Below are positions 27,495 to 36,999 of a DNA stretch of 64,000 bases, piece by piece. Under the pieces are notes generated by a model, which worked only from the letters and a program-made list of their open reading frames with translations, was not told where the DNA came from and made no database searches. The translations under genes and the position numbers were made by a program. Positions within the stretch are counted from its first letter, which is position 1. The number at the start of each line of letters is the position of its first letter. Source of the DNA: Prorocentrum cordatum (taxonomy: Eukaryota > Sar > Dinophyceae > Prorocentrales > Prorocentraceae); assembly GCA_963575745.1 (NCBI GenBank), contig CAUYUJ010000725.1, positions 48,501 to 112,500 on the forward strand. Direction: 5' to 3'.

Positions 27495-28295
27495 TCAATG
27501 GTCCAGGTTGGACACGGCCCCCACGTGCTGCTTGAGGACCGGCACCGTAGTGATGGGGGGGGCGAGGCTGCATATTTCTTTTGCCAGCTTGACCACGAAC
27601 GTATGCATGGCCATCTCGTTGGCGCCGCACTTCCCGCAGCACATCATGAGCTTCGCCTCGATTGCAGCCGTGCTTCCCGCAACGATAGACCGCGCGAGCT
27701 CGCCGTCGCTCTTCAAGAGCTCCTCACCCTGTTCTTCGCGGCCGAATGTCTCGGGGATGATTTGCAGAGCGCCCCGCAGCGACGTGAGCTGCAAGACATG
27801 GTGCTCCGACTCGTCACCCTTCATCGCGAGCAAACTCGTCTTGCTCAGCTTGTAAACGCCGCCAATATCAGAACTCTTGTCCTTGTCACTCGTCTGGCCG
27901 ACCTGGCATGCCCAGCGCTTGGAGATGCCTGCGACGTCGAGGGCAGCGCCCTTGTACTTCTCAGCCAGGGCGCTGATCTGCTCGCTGAGGGCCAGCACAG
28001 CGTTGTCGGCAATCTCCTCTACCATGTTGCTGCAGCCGTCACGCTCCATCCAAGCGACGCTTCCAACTGGTGGGGGGCCATCCCCCACGGCCGAGATCAA
28101 CTGCTCGTAATCCCTGAACGTTGCTACCAAAGACTTCGCATGCATGAGCGCGGGGTCAGCATGGGCTCGGTCGAGCGGCTCCGCTCCGAGCTTCGCGCAG
28201 TTCAGGCGCGAGGCTTTCACGGCGGCGCCCTTCCTCATCGCATGAAAGGTGGCCCCGATGCCGTCGGTCACTTGCTGGGACTTGCTGGGCCCCAT
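27495..28295 (-). CDS. Unknown minus-strand gene, 3' segment
   Basis: 266 codons ending at 27,495. Mostly helical, with Cys near the C-terminus (KLMMCCGKCGANEMAMH). A 7-bp stem inverted repeat GTGGGGG/CCCCCAC lies at about 28,070. No motif identifies a function. The natural stop and good composition suggest this is the true C-terminus. Confidence 0.45.
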   Translation of the reverse strand: MGPSKSQQVTDGIGATFHAMRKGAAVKASRLNCAKLGAEPLDRAHADPALMHAKSLVATFRDYEQLISAVGDGPPPVGSVAWMERDGCSNMVEEIADNAVLALSEQISALAEKYKGAALDVAGISKRWACQVGQTSDKDKSSDIGGVYKLSKTSLLAMKGDESEHHVLQLTSLRGALQIIPETFGREEQGEELLKSDGELARSIVAGSTAAIEAKLMMCCGKCGANEMAMHTFVVKLAKEICSLAPPITTVPVLKQHVGAVSNLDH

Positions 28296-28789
28296 TCCGA
28301 TCTCACCCTCCCAGCCTCGGTCTGAACGAAGCCACTCAGTGTTGCGGCTGCAGGGGCAGCGGCGTCGCCCATGGCCTCAGTCAGTCTGGGCACCGCCACC
28401 ACCGCGTCGAGGAACTCACGCACGCCCGCCTCCTGCAGGTCTGTCAAGGAGTCGCCCTTCAAGATGGCCATCAGCTGGATGAAGCCCTGGCACTGGGACG
28501 AATCGAGGACCAACTGTTCCGCGCAATCGGCCTCCCTGAGCACGTCTTTCGCGTCGAAGTCCTCCGGGGCCAATGCACTGTCAACTTTCTGGAGCAAGAT
28601 TTGGATCTCAGGAATTATGCCCTCGCCTCGCCCGCTGAACGACGCGTTAGCTCTCAGAGTGTCGCAGTACTGAATGGCATGGTCTCGTGTTCGGCCATGG
28701 TAGTCGACAACCTGCGCCTTCAATGCGTTGTTCAGCTCGAGCCGCAACATGGGCGCGAGGCCCAAATATTCATACGGTGCAGTTGTCAC
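28268..28789 (-). CDS. Unknown minus-strand gene, segment 6
   Basis: 173 codons, helical and acidic (APEDFDAKDVLREADCAEQL; LMAILKGDSLTDLQEAGVRE). Ends shortly after a directly repeated CCCAGCAAGT at about 28,270, where the next segment begins in a different frame. Confidence 0.45.
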   Translation of the reverse strand: MTTAPYEYLGLAPMLRLELNNALKAQVVDYHGRTRDHAIQYCDTLRANASFSGRGEGIIPEIQILLQKVDSALAPEDFDAKDVLREADCAEQLVLDSSQCQGFIQLMAILKGDSLTDLQEAGVREFLDAVVAVPRLTEAMGDAAAPAAATLSGFVQTEAGRVRSEWGPASPSK

Positions 28790-28832
28790 GACCTGGATAT
28801 CCGAGGTGCCCGAGCCCGCGGACTACTCGAGC

Positions 28833-29213
28833 TCACGCTGGAGCGCGCGAGACTTCTCGAGATGATCTCTCGTTGAGGGCCCCGCGGGCGCGAGGTCGTC
28901 CACTGCCTCCATTCCAGGAGAGGACCCCGCGGATGATCGCAGCGACGTCGTCCAGCACCGTGCGAGGGCCAATGATCTTCTGGACTTCCAAGTGCTGGTA
29001 ACCCTGCTCGATGAACCGAATATCCGAGTCGTCACACAGCGAAACCACGCTTTTCAGAACCGTCACCAGCGAGAAGAGCATCTCTCGCATGTGTTCGCCC
29101 AAGTCGCCGGGCTTCTGTCTGGAGCTCTCCAGGGCAAAGTTGCACGCCTGAGCGGCGCGGACCTTCACGGGCGGGCTTGCCGAAAGCATCTTCGTGATCA
29201 CGTTGTCCAGCAT
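28833..29213 (-). CDS. Unknown minus-strand gene, segment 5
   Basis: 126 codons. Alpha-helical, HEAT/armadillo-like composition (MLDNVITKMLSASPPVKVRA; SLVTVLKSVVSLCDDSDIRF). The last 25 residues turn Arg-rich and are probably out of phase. It may continue into segment 6. Confidence 0.4.
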   Translation of the reverse strand: MLDNVITKMLSASPPVKVRAAQACNFALESSRQKPGDLGEHMREMLFSLVTVLKSVVSLCDDSDIRFIEQGYQHLEVQKIIGPRTVLDDVAAIIRGVLSWNGGSGRPRARGALNERSSREVSRAPA

Positions 29214-29271
29214 CGTTGTTTGAATAATTGTTGCTGGGGATTTCTCCTGCGGGGGGCCCGTCCATTATTGA

Positions 29272-29706
29272 TCAGCATGATTGGAACGGATCGAACGCCA
29301 CATCACCATCGGTGGCTTGAGCCCTCCAATGCGGGATAGCAGTCAACACCTCTTGGATTGCATTGCCACTGGAACGGTCGTCGATCGCTCCTAGTTCGGC
29401 AATTCGCTTGGCCATGATGGCGTTCTTGATGGTGGTAGGCCACGTCGTGGCGATGGAATTCAGGACCTCCAAGTCGCTGCGCAAGCCGGCGATAGGCCCA
29501 TTGGAGATATCAGCCCGTGAGAACGCCAAGACCGTGTCCATGTTCTCCATGCGCTCCGTCAGCGAGAAGTACTCGCTGGACTTGTCTGACTCCGCCTCCA
29601 GTTCGGCCAGGAGTGTCCTCGCGAACCGATCGTGTAAGAAAGAATATGGTTTCTCGGTAAGGGCATTCTCGGGGCTCAAGGTCCGAATGTAGCCGTCCAT
29701 GCTCAA
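29272..29706 (-). CDS. Unknown minus-strand gene, segment 4
   Basis: 144 codons of natural helical protein (MSMDGYIRTLSPENALTEKP; then LLAELEAESDKSSEYFSLTE). The frame is open upstream as well (about 29,706-29,760: SAPATSAVGGRAEGRL), so the Met may not be a start. Ends ...ATDGDVAFDPFQSC. No family recognised. Confidence 0.4.
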   Translation of the reverse strand: MSMDGYIRTLSPENALTEKPYSFLHDRFARTLLAELEAESDKSSEYFSLTERMENMDTVLAFSRADISNGPIAGLRSDLEVLNSIATTWPTTIKNAIMAKRIAELGAIDDRSSGNAIQEVLTAIPHWRAQATDGDVAFDPFQSC

Positions 29707-29750
29707 CCTTCCCTCCGCCCTGCCACCGACCGCAGATGTCGCAGGTGCGC

Positions 29751-30173
29751 TCAGGTCGGCCTGGGACTTGCCCCTCCTCGGCCGCGGCCTTTTCGAGGGC
29801 GGCTGGAGGGTCGAGCGGGGGGCGACGTGGCATCGGGAGTCCTTGCCGCGGGCTCTGCCCGGCGGCTCGAGGGAGGCTTGCGCGGGGTGGTTTTCTGCAA
29901 CTTGAGCGGGAAGATCTCGATGCCGTCGGAGGTCGCGCCATCATCGGCACACTCGTCGTCTTCATCGTCAGAGTCGCCCGATTGGCTGCCGGAGTCTCCA
30001 GCGCCGCCACCATCTGCTACCGATGCACGGACATCTCCAAGCCCAGCGCCTCCTACAGCAGCAGCACCAATGCGGCCAGCACGGGCGTTGATTCTCTCGG
30101 CGGTCAAAGTAGCATGGCGGAGTTTCGAGCGCATCAGCGCCGAGTGAGACCGCCTGCTCGCGTTGTGCTGCAC
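29751..30173 (-). CDS. Unknown minus-strand gene, segment 3
   Basis: 140 codons. A basic helix (SKLRHATLTAERINARAGRI), a Gly/Ala linker, an acidic tract (SGDSDDEDDECADDGATSDG) and a basic Pro/Arg tail. Looks disordered, like a nuclear protein linker. It overlaps segment 2 by about 40 bp in another frame. No stop-free connection to segment 4 is seen. Confidence 0.35.
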   Translation of the reverse strand: MQHNASRRSHSALMRSKLRHATLTAERINARAGRIGAAAVGGAGLGDVRASVADGGGAGDSGSQSGDSDDEDDECADDGATSDGIEIFPLKLQKTTPRKPPSSRRAEPAARTPDATSPPARPSSRPRKGRGRGGASPRPT

Positions 30174-30421
30174 CAGCCTTTGAACGAGCTCTCGGCCTGA
30201 GACGCGTAGAGAGTGTTTCCCTCAGGCGTAGTGGTCTCCTTGTGTCGGACCTCGAACTCGCGCCGAATCGGGTACTTGGCGCCCAACTTCCCCCCCTCGT
30301 CGTCTTTGAGTGCGCCCTTGTACCGCGTGCCTTTTAGCTTCACCAAAACCCTGGAGCTTGAATCCCAGGTTCGATGGCTTCTTCTTAAACTCGGACTCGA
30401 ACTTGGCGGGCGTGAACCCAC
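30134..30421 (-). CDS. Unknown minus-strand gene, segment 2
   Basis: About 70 natural residues (VLVKLKGTRYKGALKDDEGG, then KYPIRREFEVRHKETTTPEG) continue the 5' segment in another frame. Both ends meet neighbours without an obvious intron, so a small indel or a very short intron is implied. Confidence 0.4.
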   Translation of the reverse strand: MGSRPPSSSPSLRRSHRTWDSSSRVLVKLKGTRYKGALKDDEGGKLGAKYPIRREFEVRHKETTTPEGNTLYASQAESSFKGWCSTTRAGGLTRR

Positions 30422-31019
30422 GCTTGTCAGCGAACGCCCTGAAGCCTGTCGAAGTGCACTCGCAGACCTCGCTCGGCTTCAGGTCGATCCACGTCGCGTC
30501 GGCTTCGCGGATTGCGCCGTTCTTCTTCTCGAGGGCCTTCCCCCAGGACTTCTTCGACGCGTCGTTGGCGTGTGCCACCTGGCAGAACGAGGGGGAATCC
30601 AGACCGCCCACGACGTCGAACGATCCACGGAAAAAACGTATCTCAGCACCCGTCGCACCCGCGATCAGACCGAACCTTCTCCGCGACCCAACGGCATTCT
30701 TTCGGCCAGGTGCACTGCTCCACGGGCACCCCGCAAGCGCATCGCTCTGACATCGTTTTTTTTTGCACGGCTTGCGCTGCTGGGCGGAAGTGGGAAGTTT
30801 GACGGAGGGTGCCGCCGCCACATCGCCAGCAGGATCGAAGCGAATGCCGTTCTCATCACCTGTTTCGAGCTCCTGCTCGGCGCGAGAGAAACCACCCGCG
30901 GACCCAGCCACTGTCTCTGCGCCAACCCGACCATGTTTCCGAGGAGGCTCCCGCTTATCATCCGCGTCGACTGCAGGGGCAGCTGCGACCTCGTCCTTCT
31001 TCTTCTGCACCCCCATCAC
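30222..31019 (-). CDS. Unknown minus-strand gene, 5' segment
   Basis: ATG 31,019 opens 265 codons. N-terminus is charged and disordered-like (MMGVQKKKDEVAAAP). Residues 110-230 look folded (RFGLIAGATGAEIRFFRGSF; FCQVAHANDASKKSWGKALE; basic TPAKFESEFKKKPSNLGFK). The last ~35 residues are out of phase: natural sequence continues in the 30,134-30,421 frame from about 30,340. No known family recognised. It is the first of seven collinear segments down to 27,495 that read as one broken or multi-exon gene. Confidence 0.45.
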   Translation of the reverse strand: MMGVQKKKDEVAAAPAVDADDKREPPRKHGRVGAETVAGSAGGFSRAEQELETGDENGIRFDPAGDVAAAPSVKLPTSAQQRKPCKKKRCQSDALAGCPWSSAPGRKNAVGSRRRFGLIAGATGAEIRFFRGSFDVVGGLDSPSFCQVAHANDASKKSWGKALEKKNGAIREADATWIDLKPSEVCECTSTGFRAFADKRGFTPAKFESEFKKKPSNLGFKLQGFGEAKRHAVQGRTQRRRGGEVGRQVPDSARVRGPTQGDHYA

Positions 31020-31344
31020 ACCGCGCCGCAGAGTCCAGAGCGGTCAAATGCTCCGCGCATGGCAGCGCTGGCGCAACCACGCATGGCCTGGGCCCGGACG
31101 GCAACAGACGGAGTCGGAGTGGGTCTTGAGGCCAGGGACGCGAGTTCGTTTGCTTTGTCTGATTGGCTTGTTGTTGCGATGATGCGGTTGCTTTGCTTGG
31201 TCTGGTTGATGTGGTTGATCAGTGTGGTTGGTTTGTTTGGTCTGGTTGGCATGATTGGCATGTTCGGTCTGGTCTAGGAGATTTTTAGTTTCTTGGGCCT
31301 TAGACGGAAAGTGCGCCAGTGGATCTCTTTGAATACACTAGAAG

Positions 31345-31530
31345 GGGGGGTCCAGAACCCCCCCGCCCCCTCCCCCTCCTTCTCCCTTGAGGGGGGCGGG
31401 GTCAAGGGGGGGGGGTGGGGTCCGGACCCCCCCCCCCCCCTGGCGCTGAAAGAGAGGGAGGGGGGTTCGAACCCCCCCCCCCCTCTCCCCCGTTGCGCCG
31501 GAAAGGTGGCCGGGGAGGGGGGGGCCTCTC
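31345..31530. repeat. G/C-run palindromes, copy 1
   Basis: Three G-run/C-run palindromes in succession with centres GTCCAGAAC, GTCCGGAC and GTTCGAAC. The stretch GGGGCGGGG...GTCCGGACCCC followed by GGCGCTGAAAGAGAGG is echoed at 33,000-33,090. Confidence 0.7.
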
Positions 31531-31569
31531 TCGCTTCTCTGTTCTGCGCCAGAGAAGGTGTGTATGTGT

Positions 31570-32905
31570 AGGGAGTGCGGAGCTGGAAGTAGGGAGTGGT
31601 GAGTAGTGATTAGTGAGTTAGTGCGTAGTGAGTAGTGAGTATCCGGTAGTGAGTAGTGGGTCGTGAGTGGCGAGTAGGGAGTAGGGAGTGATGAGTGCGG
31701 AGTAGCGAGTAGTGAATAGTGAGTAGTGTGTACTGATAAGTAAGTAGTGAGTGGCGAGTAGTGAGTAGTGAGTAGTGAGCGGCGAGTAGTGAGTAGTGAT
31801 TACTGAGTAGGGAGTAGGGAGTAATGAGGAGTGGGTAGTGAGTAGTGGGTAGTGAGTAGTGGGTGGCGAGTAGTGATTAGTGAGTAGTTAGTAGTGGGTA
31901 GTGCGTAGTGCGTAGTGAGTACTGAGTAGTGAGTACTGAGTAGTGAGTAGTGAGTAGTGAGTAGTGAGTAGCGAGTAGTGAGTAATGAGTAGTGTGTAGT
32001 GAGTAGTGAGTACTGAGTAGTACGTAGTGCGTAGTGAGTAGTGAGTAGTGATGAATAGAGAGTAGTGGGTAGTGGCAGTGGGTAGTGGGTAGTGAGGAGC
32101 AAGTAGGGAGTAGCGAGTCGTGAATCGTGAGGAGCGAGTAGGGCGTAGTGAGTAGTGGGTAGAGAGTAATCAGTAGTGAGTCGTGGGTAGTGATTCGTGA
32201 GTAACGACTAGGGAGTAGCGAGTAGTGAGTAGGGAATAGGGAGTAGGGAGCAGGGAGCAGTGAGCAATGAGTAGTAAGAGTTGGGTAGCGAATAGTGGGT
32301 ATGGAGTAGCGATTAGTGAGTAGTGGGTAGTGAGTAGTGACTTGTGACTAGTGACCTGTGACTAGTGACTAGAGACCATGCAGTGACTAGTGAGTAGAGA
32401 GTAGTAAGTAGTGAGTAGCGGGTATGGGAGTAGCGAGTAGTGAGTAGGGAGTAGTGAGTAGGGAGTAGTGAGTAGTAGTAGTGAGTATTGAGTAGCGAGT
32501 ATGGGAGTAGCGAGTAGTGGGTACTGAGTACTGTGTAGCCAATACTGTCTAGGGAGTAGGGAGTAGAGTGAGTAGTGATTTGCGGGATATATGAGTAGTG
32601 AGCAGTGGATTAGTGGGTAATGGGTAATGAACTGTGATTAGTGAGTAGTGAGTAGGGAGTAATGAGTAGTGCTTAGTGAGTAGTGAGTATTGAGCAGTGG
32701 GTAGTGAGGAGTGAATAGTGAGTAGTGAATAGAGGGAGGGAGTGGTGAGTAGGGAGTAGTGAGTAGCGAATAGTGGGTGGTGGGTAGTGAGTAGTGGATA
32801 GTGAGTAGTGAGTCGTGAGTAGTGATGAGGGGGTAGTGAGAAGTGAGTAGCGAATGGCGAGTAGTCAGTAGTGGGTCGTGAGTAATGAGTAGTGAGTGCT
32901 CTTTG
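31570..32905. repeat. Minisatellite with AGTAGTG-type unit
   Basis: About 1.3 kb of degenerate GTAGTGA/GAGTAGTG 7-8-bp units, strongly strand-asymmetric (G/T/A on plus). Long open frames on minus (poly Thr-Thr-His-Tyr) are repeat artefacts. Confidence 0.95.
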
Positions 32906-32924
32906 GGGCTGTTGTTAGTGGTTG

Positions 32925-32965
32925 GGGTTAGGGTTAGGGGTTTGGGTTAGGGTGAGGACTAGGGG
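32925..32965 (+). repeat. Telomere-like GGTTAGGG patch
   Basis: GGGGTTAGGGTTAGGGGTTT followed by GGGTTAGGGT abuts the end of the minisatellite. It resembles interstitial telomere-type DNA, though the count is too low for a telomere. Confidence 0.6.
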
Positions 32966-32989
32966 CAGGGGTGGCGGCGGCGGGGGTCG

Positions 32990-33090
32990 GGTTCCGGAGT
33001 CAGGGGGCGGCGTGGCGAAAGGGGGGGGGGGGTTCGGCCAAAGGGGGGGAGGGGGGCGGGGGGGTCGGACCCCCCTTCTTTTTGAAAGGG
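32990..33090. repeat. G/C-run palindromes, copy 2
   Basis: G-runs with GGTTCGGCC and GGTCGGACC centres followed by TTTTTGAAAGGGCC. Similar in layout to 31,360-31,460. Confidence 0.6.
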
Positions 33091-33349
33091 CCTCTTCCTC
33101 CTCCCCCTCCTCCTCCCCCCCCGTCCTGCCTCGTGACAGAGCAGGGTGGGCGGCCCTGCTTCCTCGCAACGAAGAGTGGCCACACGGACTGGTCCGGAAC
33201 GCAACCAATGTTGGCCCAAAGACGGCCTATGATTATTTGCAGGGTGTTTGCAGGATGGTCCAGGAGGGTAGATGAGCTCTCTAGACCTCTTATGCCTTAA
33301 ATGGGTGGTGTGATAACCAGTTTCCCTCCTCTCTCCTGGGCCCCCCTGT

Positions 33350-33535
33350 GAATACCCTGAAGCGCCCTGCAAAGCCCCCGTTGCAAATTCTGCGCAATCC
33401 CCTGCAACGCCCTGCCAACCAGATCCCAGCAATGCCCTGCAAAGACCCTGCAATGCCCTGCAGGGTGCCCTGCAGGGACACTGCAGTACCCTGCAGTGAC
33501 AATGCAATGTCCTGCCAGTACCATGCAATTTCAAC
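33350..33535. repeat. CCCTGCAAnG short tandem repeat
   Basis: About twelve degenerate CCCTGCAA/CCTGCAATG units of 10-15 bp. The sequence ATGTTGGCCC...GCCTATGA flanks it on both sides (about 33,207 and 33,541), as if the array lies inside a duplicated segment. Confidence 0.7.
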
Positions 33536-33639
33536 AGCCGTATGTTGGCCCCACGAAAGCCTATGACGGCCCCTGTATAGCCTCTAAGTCCCCAAGGTAG
33601 TCCAGTAGGATTCATGGATTATGAATGTAAGGTGTTTGG

Positions 33640-33735
33640 ATTGGGATTCGGATGTTCGAGCTAAGGTGCTCGGGTCAGAGTGTTAGGTTAGGGTGTTAGG
33701 GTTCTGGTTTTAGGGTTTTGCCCATGGGCGTTAGG
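33640..33735 (+). repeat. Degenerate telomere-like repeat
   Basis: GTGTTAGGTTAGGGTGTTAGGGTTCTGG and related units with drift; same character as 54,195-54,550. Confidence 0.6.
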
Positions 33736-33739
33736 GTGC

Positions 33740-35130
33740 TGCCTGAGGGGCCCTTCGGAGCGGCCCCAGAGCGGCCCGCGTGAGCCTCAGGAGGGCTCCA
33801 AGGACCCCAGGAGTATTGCCCGGCCGTGCCACACTCTTGGGCCGCTCTTGGGGTCTTCTTGGAGCCCTCTTGGTCCGCTCTTGGGGCCTCCTTCAGGGTC
33901 CCAGAGGGCCGCTAGAGCGCCCCAAAGGGGCCCCACGAGGGCCCCACACCGCATGTGCTTGGTGTGCTTCTTGGGCTTGCGAGATGGGCACCCAAGTGCA
34001 TGCGTCATGGGGCTTTGTCTGGGCTTTCTTGGGGCTCTCGTGGCCCCCTCTTGGGGCCCCTCGGAGCGACCCCAGAGCGGCCCGCGTGAGCCTCGGGAAG
34101 GCTCCAAGGAGGGCCCCAGAGTATTGCACGGCCGTGCCGTACTCTTGGGCCGCTCTTGGGGTCTTCTTGGAGCCCTCTTGGTCCGCTCTTGGGGCCTCCT
34201 CCAGGGTCGCAGAGGGGCCAATGAGCGGCCCCAGAGCGGCCCAAGTGAGCCTCAGAGGGGGTTCCAAAGAGGGCCCCAGGAGTGCTGCACGATCACGCAA
34301 TGCTCTTGGGCTCCTCTTGGGGCCCGCGAGGGGCCCTCCAGGGGCTCACCTGGGCTCCCAGTGGAGGCTCTCGGACGCCTCCTGGGGCTCGAAAGTGCTA
34401 TCCGCGATGGCCCGCACCCTGATGCTCTAAACCTACCACTTAGCTGTGTTGGCTCAAGAGTTTCGTCACTCGCCGAGTGCATGTGATTTCCTAGTGCTGG
34501 TTTGCACAGATGCCGATATGTTTCATGAGACTGCGCTTGATGAGCTGTCGGTCAGATCGTGTCCTATGAACCCTTGTATGGGATCCTTTCGGAACTTGAA
34601 GATGGCCCCCAGGAGGCTCGAAATACAGGCCCAAGAGGGCTCCGACAAAGCCCAGGAGGTGGTATATCAAACCCGCGGTTTGACATGCCACCTCCTGGGC
34701 CCTCTTGAAGCCTTCTTGGAGCCCTCCTGGGGCCCTCTTGGGACCCCCCGTGGGGCCATCGCGAGCACCTCTCGGGCCCCCCTCTGGGGTCCTCCCACGG
34801 CTTCAAGGATGCCCTTGTGGGCTCCAAGAAGGGCCCAAGAGGGCTCCAAGAGGGCCCAGGAGGTGCTGTGTCAAACGGAGGGTTTGACGTAACACCTCCT
34901 GGGCCATCTTGGAGCTCCTATCTGGACCTTCTTGCCCTCCCCCCCCCCCTGGGGCCATCTTGGGCTCTTCTCGGGCATCGCTCGGGGGTCCTCTCGGGGC
35001 TCCAGAAGGACACCCGGCTGGCTTCGTGACGGGTCCAAGAGGGCTCCAAGGGCACACCGGGAACATTGCACGGCCGTGCAACACTCCAGGGGACCCTCTC
35101 GGTGCCCCCTCGGAGCCCTCTGGGGGCTCT
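33740..35130. repeat. Array of long imperfect palindromes (GGGCCCTCTTGGAGCCC family)
   Basis: Units joined by GGGCTCCAAGAGGGCCC on the left and its complement GGGCCCTCTTGGAGCCC on the right of palindromic cores. Cores: 33,812-33,840, 34,110-34,138, 34,280-34,306 and 35,064-35,090 (AGTATTGC-ACGGCCGT-GC type), 34,650-34,700 (24-bp arms, two mismatches, 3-bp centre) and 34,855-34,905 (same family, three mismatches). A 308-bp tandem duplication places GCCGCTCTTG at 33,841 and 34,149. No gene. Confidence 0.75.
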
Positions 35131-35199
35131 CTCGGGGCCCAGGGCGGCCCGAGGGCCCGAGGGCGGGTCCTGCAGGGCGAGCTGGGAGTGGCGGGTGGG

Positions 35200-36990
35200 G
35201 GAGGGGGGTGCGGGCGGGGGTAAGCGGCGAAAATTTAGGAACCTCAGGAGGCCCCAGAAAGGGTCCCAATGGCGGGGCAGATTGCGAGAATTTGACGGCC
35301 TCGCGGCAGCTGGTGTACGAGCAGCTTGCGCGGTGTAGCAAACGACAATATGATATTGCAGGGGGCAGGGTGGGGGTGGGGGCGGGGCCCCTGCCGAAGC
35401 CCCCAGGGGAAGCTACGATGTAGGTGGGCGGGGGGGGAGGGACTTCAGGGGAACGTCGAGGTGCGGGGGCGCGATTTCACTCCGGGACCCTTGAAACCGA
35501 GAAAGTTCTTCCGGAGTTGATAACTGGTCGAAAATCAAATAGAAATAGGTCGAACACGTTCTTCCAGAGTTGCATGATTTGTTGGCTCCGGTGGCCTTGC
35601 GAAATTTGAGTGTTCGTCCGCCGCGGCGCCTCGACTGCTCCCGCGCGTTGCGAAGTTCCTCCGCGGCCGACCCCCAACGGCAGCGCGGGCGGGCAGGGGT
35701 ATGTCGCAGATCGCACACCAATTCTTGAGGTGACGCAGGGCCCCGCCAGAACGAATGCGCCCACGGGGCAACGCCCCCAGCGCGACCTTGGCCAGCGCTG
35801 CGACGGGGGCCATCCGAGGTCCCCTGGGCCCCCAATCAAACTGTGAGCCAACCGCCCGAAGGCCGCCCGAATCTTCTTTTAGGCCCCCCGATCCGAACTT
35901 CCCGAGGCCCCCTCGACCTTCCCCAGGCCCCCAGGCCCGTCGTCAGCCATCGCGAACAGACGTTCGCAGGTGACGCCCCAACGGACGGACTTGTGCCAGC
36001 TGCACGTCTTGCTAGGGGCGGAGGCGTCGACCAGGTGGTTGTCGCACCTCTTGGCCAAGAGAGACTGAATCTCGCCAGACCAACTTGATGCCCACAGTTA
36101 CAGATCGCCACCAACTTCTCGCGCGCGAGACAACCCGTCGGGCGCGCGAGGGCGATGGCCCTCGCGCGCGCGCGCGAGGAGTCTTCCCGCAGACTCGCGG
36201 CGGTGATCTGATCGCCCCGTCTGGGCGCGCGCAGAATCAGCAGCGCTGCTGTCTGAGCACACATGATTACGGAGCCAGGCATGGAGCCGTTCGGCGCTCT
36301 GTCGGTGCATTTGCGCGCTGGCGCTCGAGCCGTGCAGCCGCTGCACGCGCTGCTGGCGCGGGCGCGAACCGCTCGCGGTGGCGTCTCCCGGCGCCGTTGC
36401 GGGCGGCGCGGCTTCGTCTGCTCGCCTCGAGGCCCACGTAAACATCGACGCCCTGGCACGCGGCCCGAACGCGACAGTTGCCAACGCGAGCTGCGCAGCG
36501 CTTGCCGCTGATCACTGCTTGGAGAAACCCGCGACTGCAAATGCAACATCCTTCTCGCCCTCGCGGGCGGCAGTGCGCCATTGGGGTGCGATCGCTCTTC
36601 CCGCGCTGCGCGGCAGCACGCTGCCCCCCAAATGCGAGCCAAACACTTCGCGGGATCAATGCTGGCAGGCGAGAGTTGCCGCCATTGCAGCTCCGCGCGC
36701 GACGCCCACTCGCGCGAATCGATTCCACCAGGCGGCTGCTCCTCTGAGGGAGCGCCTGCTGCCGCGCGAATTTCGCCACCGTCACCTGCAGCCGCGGCCA
36801 TCAGGGGCGCCCCGTGCGTCTGCCCCCTGCGCAGAGGCGGCCGCGGCTGTCCTGACGAAGCAGACGCGGCGGCAGTGCCGTGCTCGCCCTCCAAGGACGC
36901 CCCGCGCCGCTGGCCGCGATGCACGGTCCTGGCGGTGCGCCAGAAACACTGGTCGGCGCGATGCCTTGCAAGGCGACGCCCTGCAACTAC
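35200..36990. other. GC-rich spacer, no confident gene
   Basis: Open frames exist on both strands because of GC richness (for example plus 36,378-37,100 with several N-x-S/T sites; minus 35,836-37,146). Neither shows a motif, a preferred codon pattern or a neighbour supporting it, and they overlap. Left unassigned. Confidence 0.5.
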
Positions 36991-36999
36991 CTCTTCCCG

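Noticed and set aside
31345-31530. GGTTCGAACCC as a tRNA T-arm
   Set aside because: No acceptor, D or anticodon arms can be formed around it; it is a G-run palindrome.
31800-32102. Minus ORF of repeated Thr/His/Tyr/Leu
   Set aside because: Translation of the AGTAGTG minisatellite.
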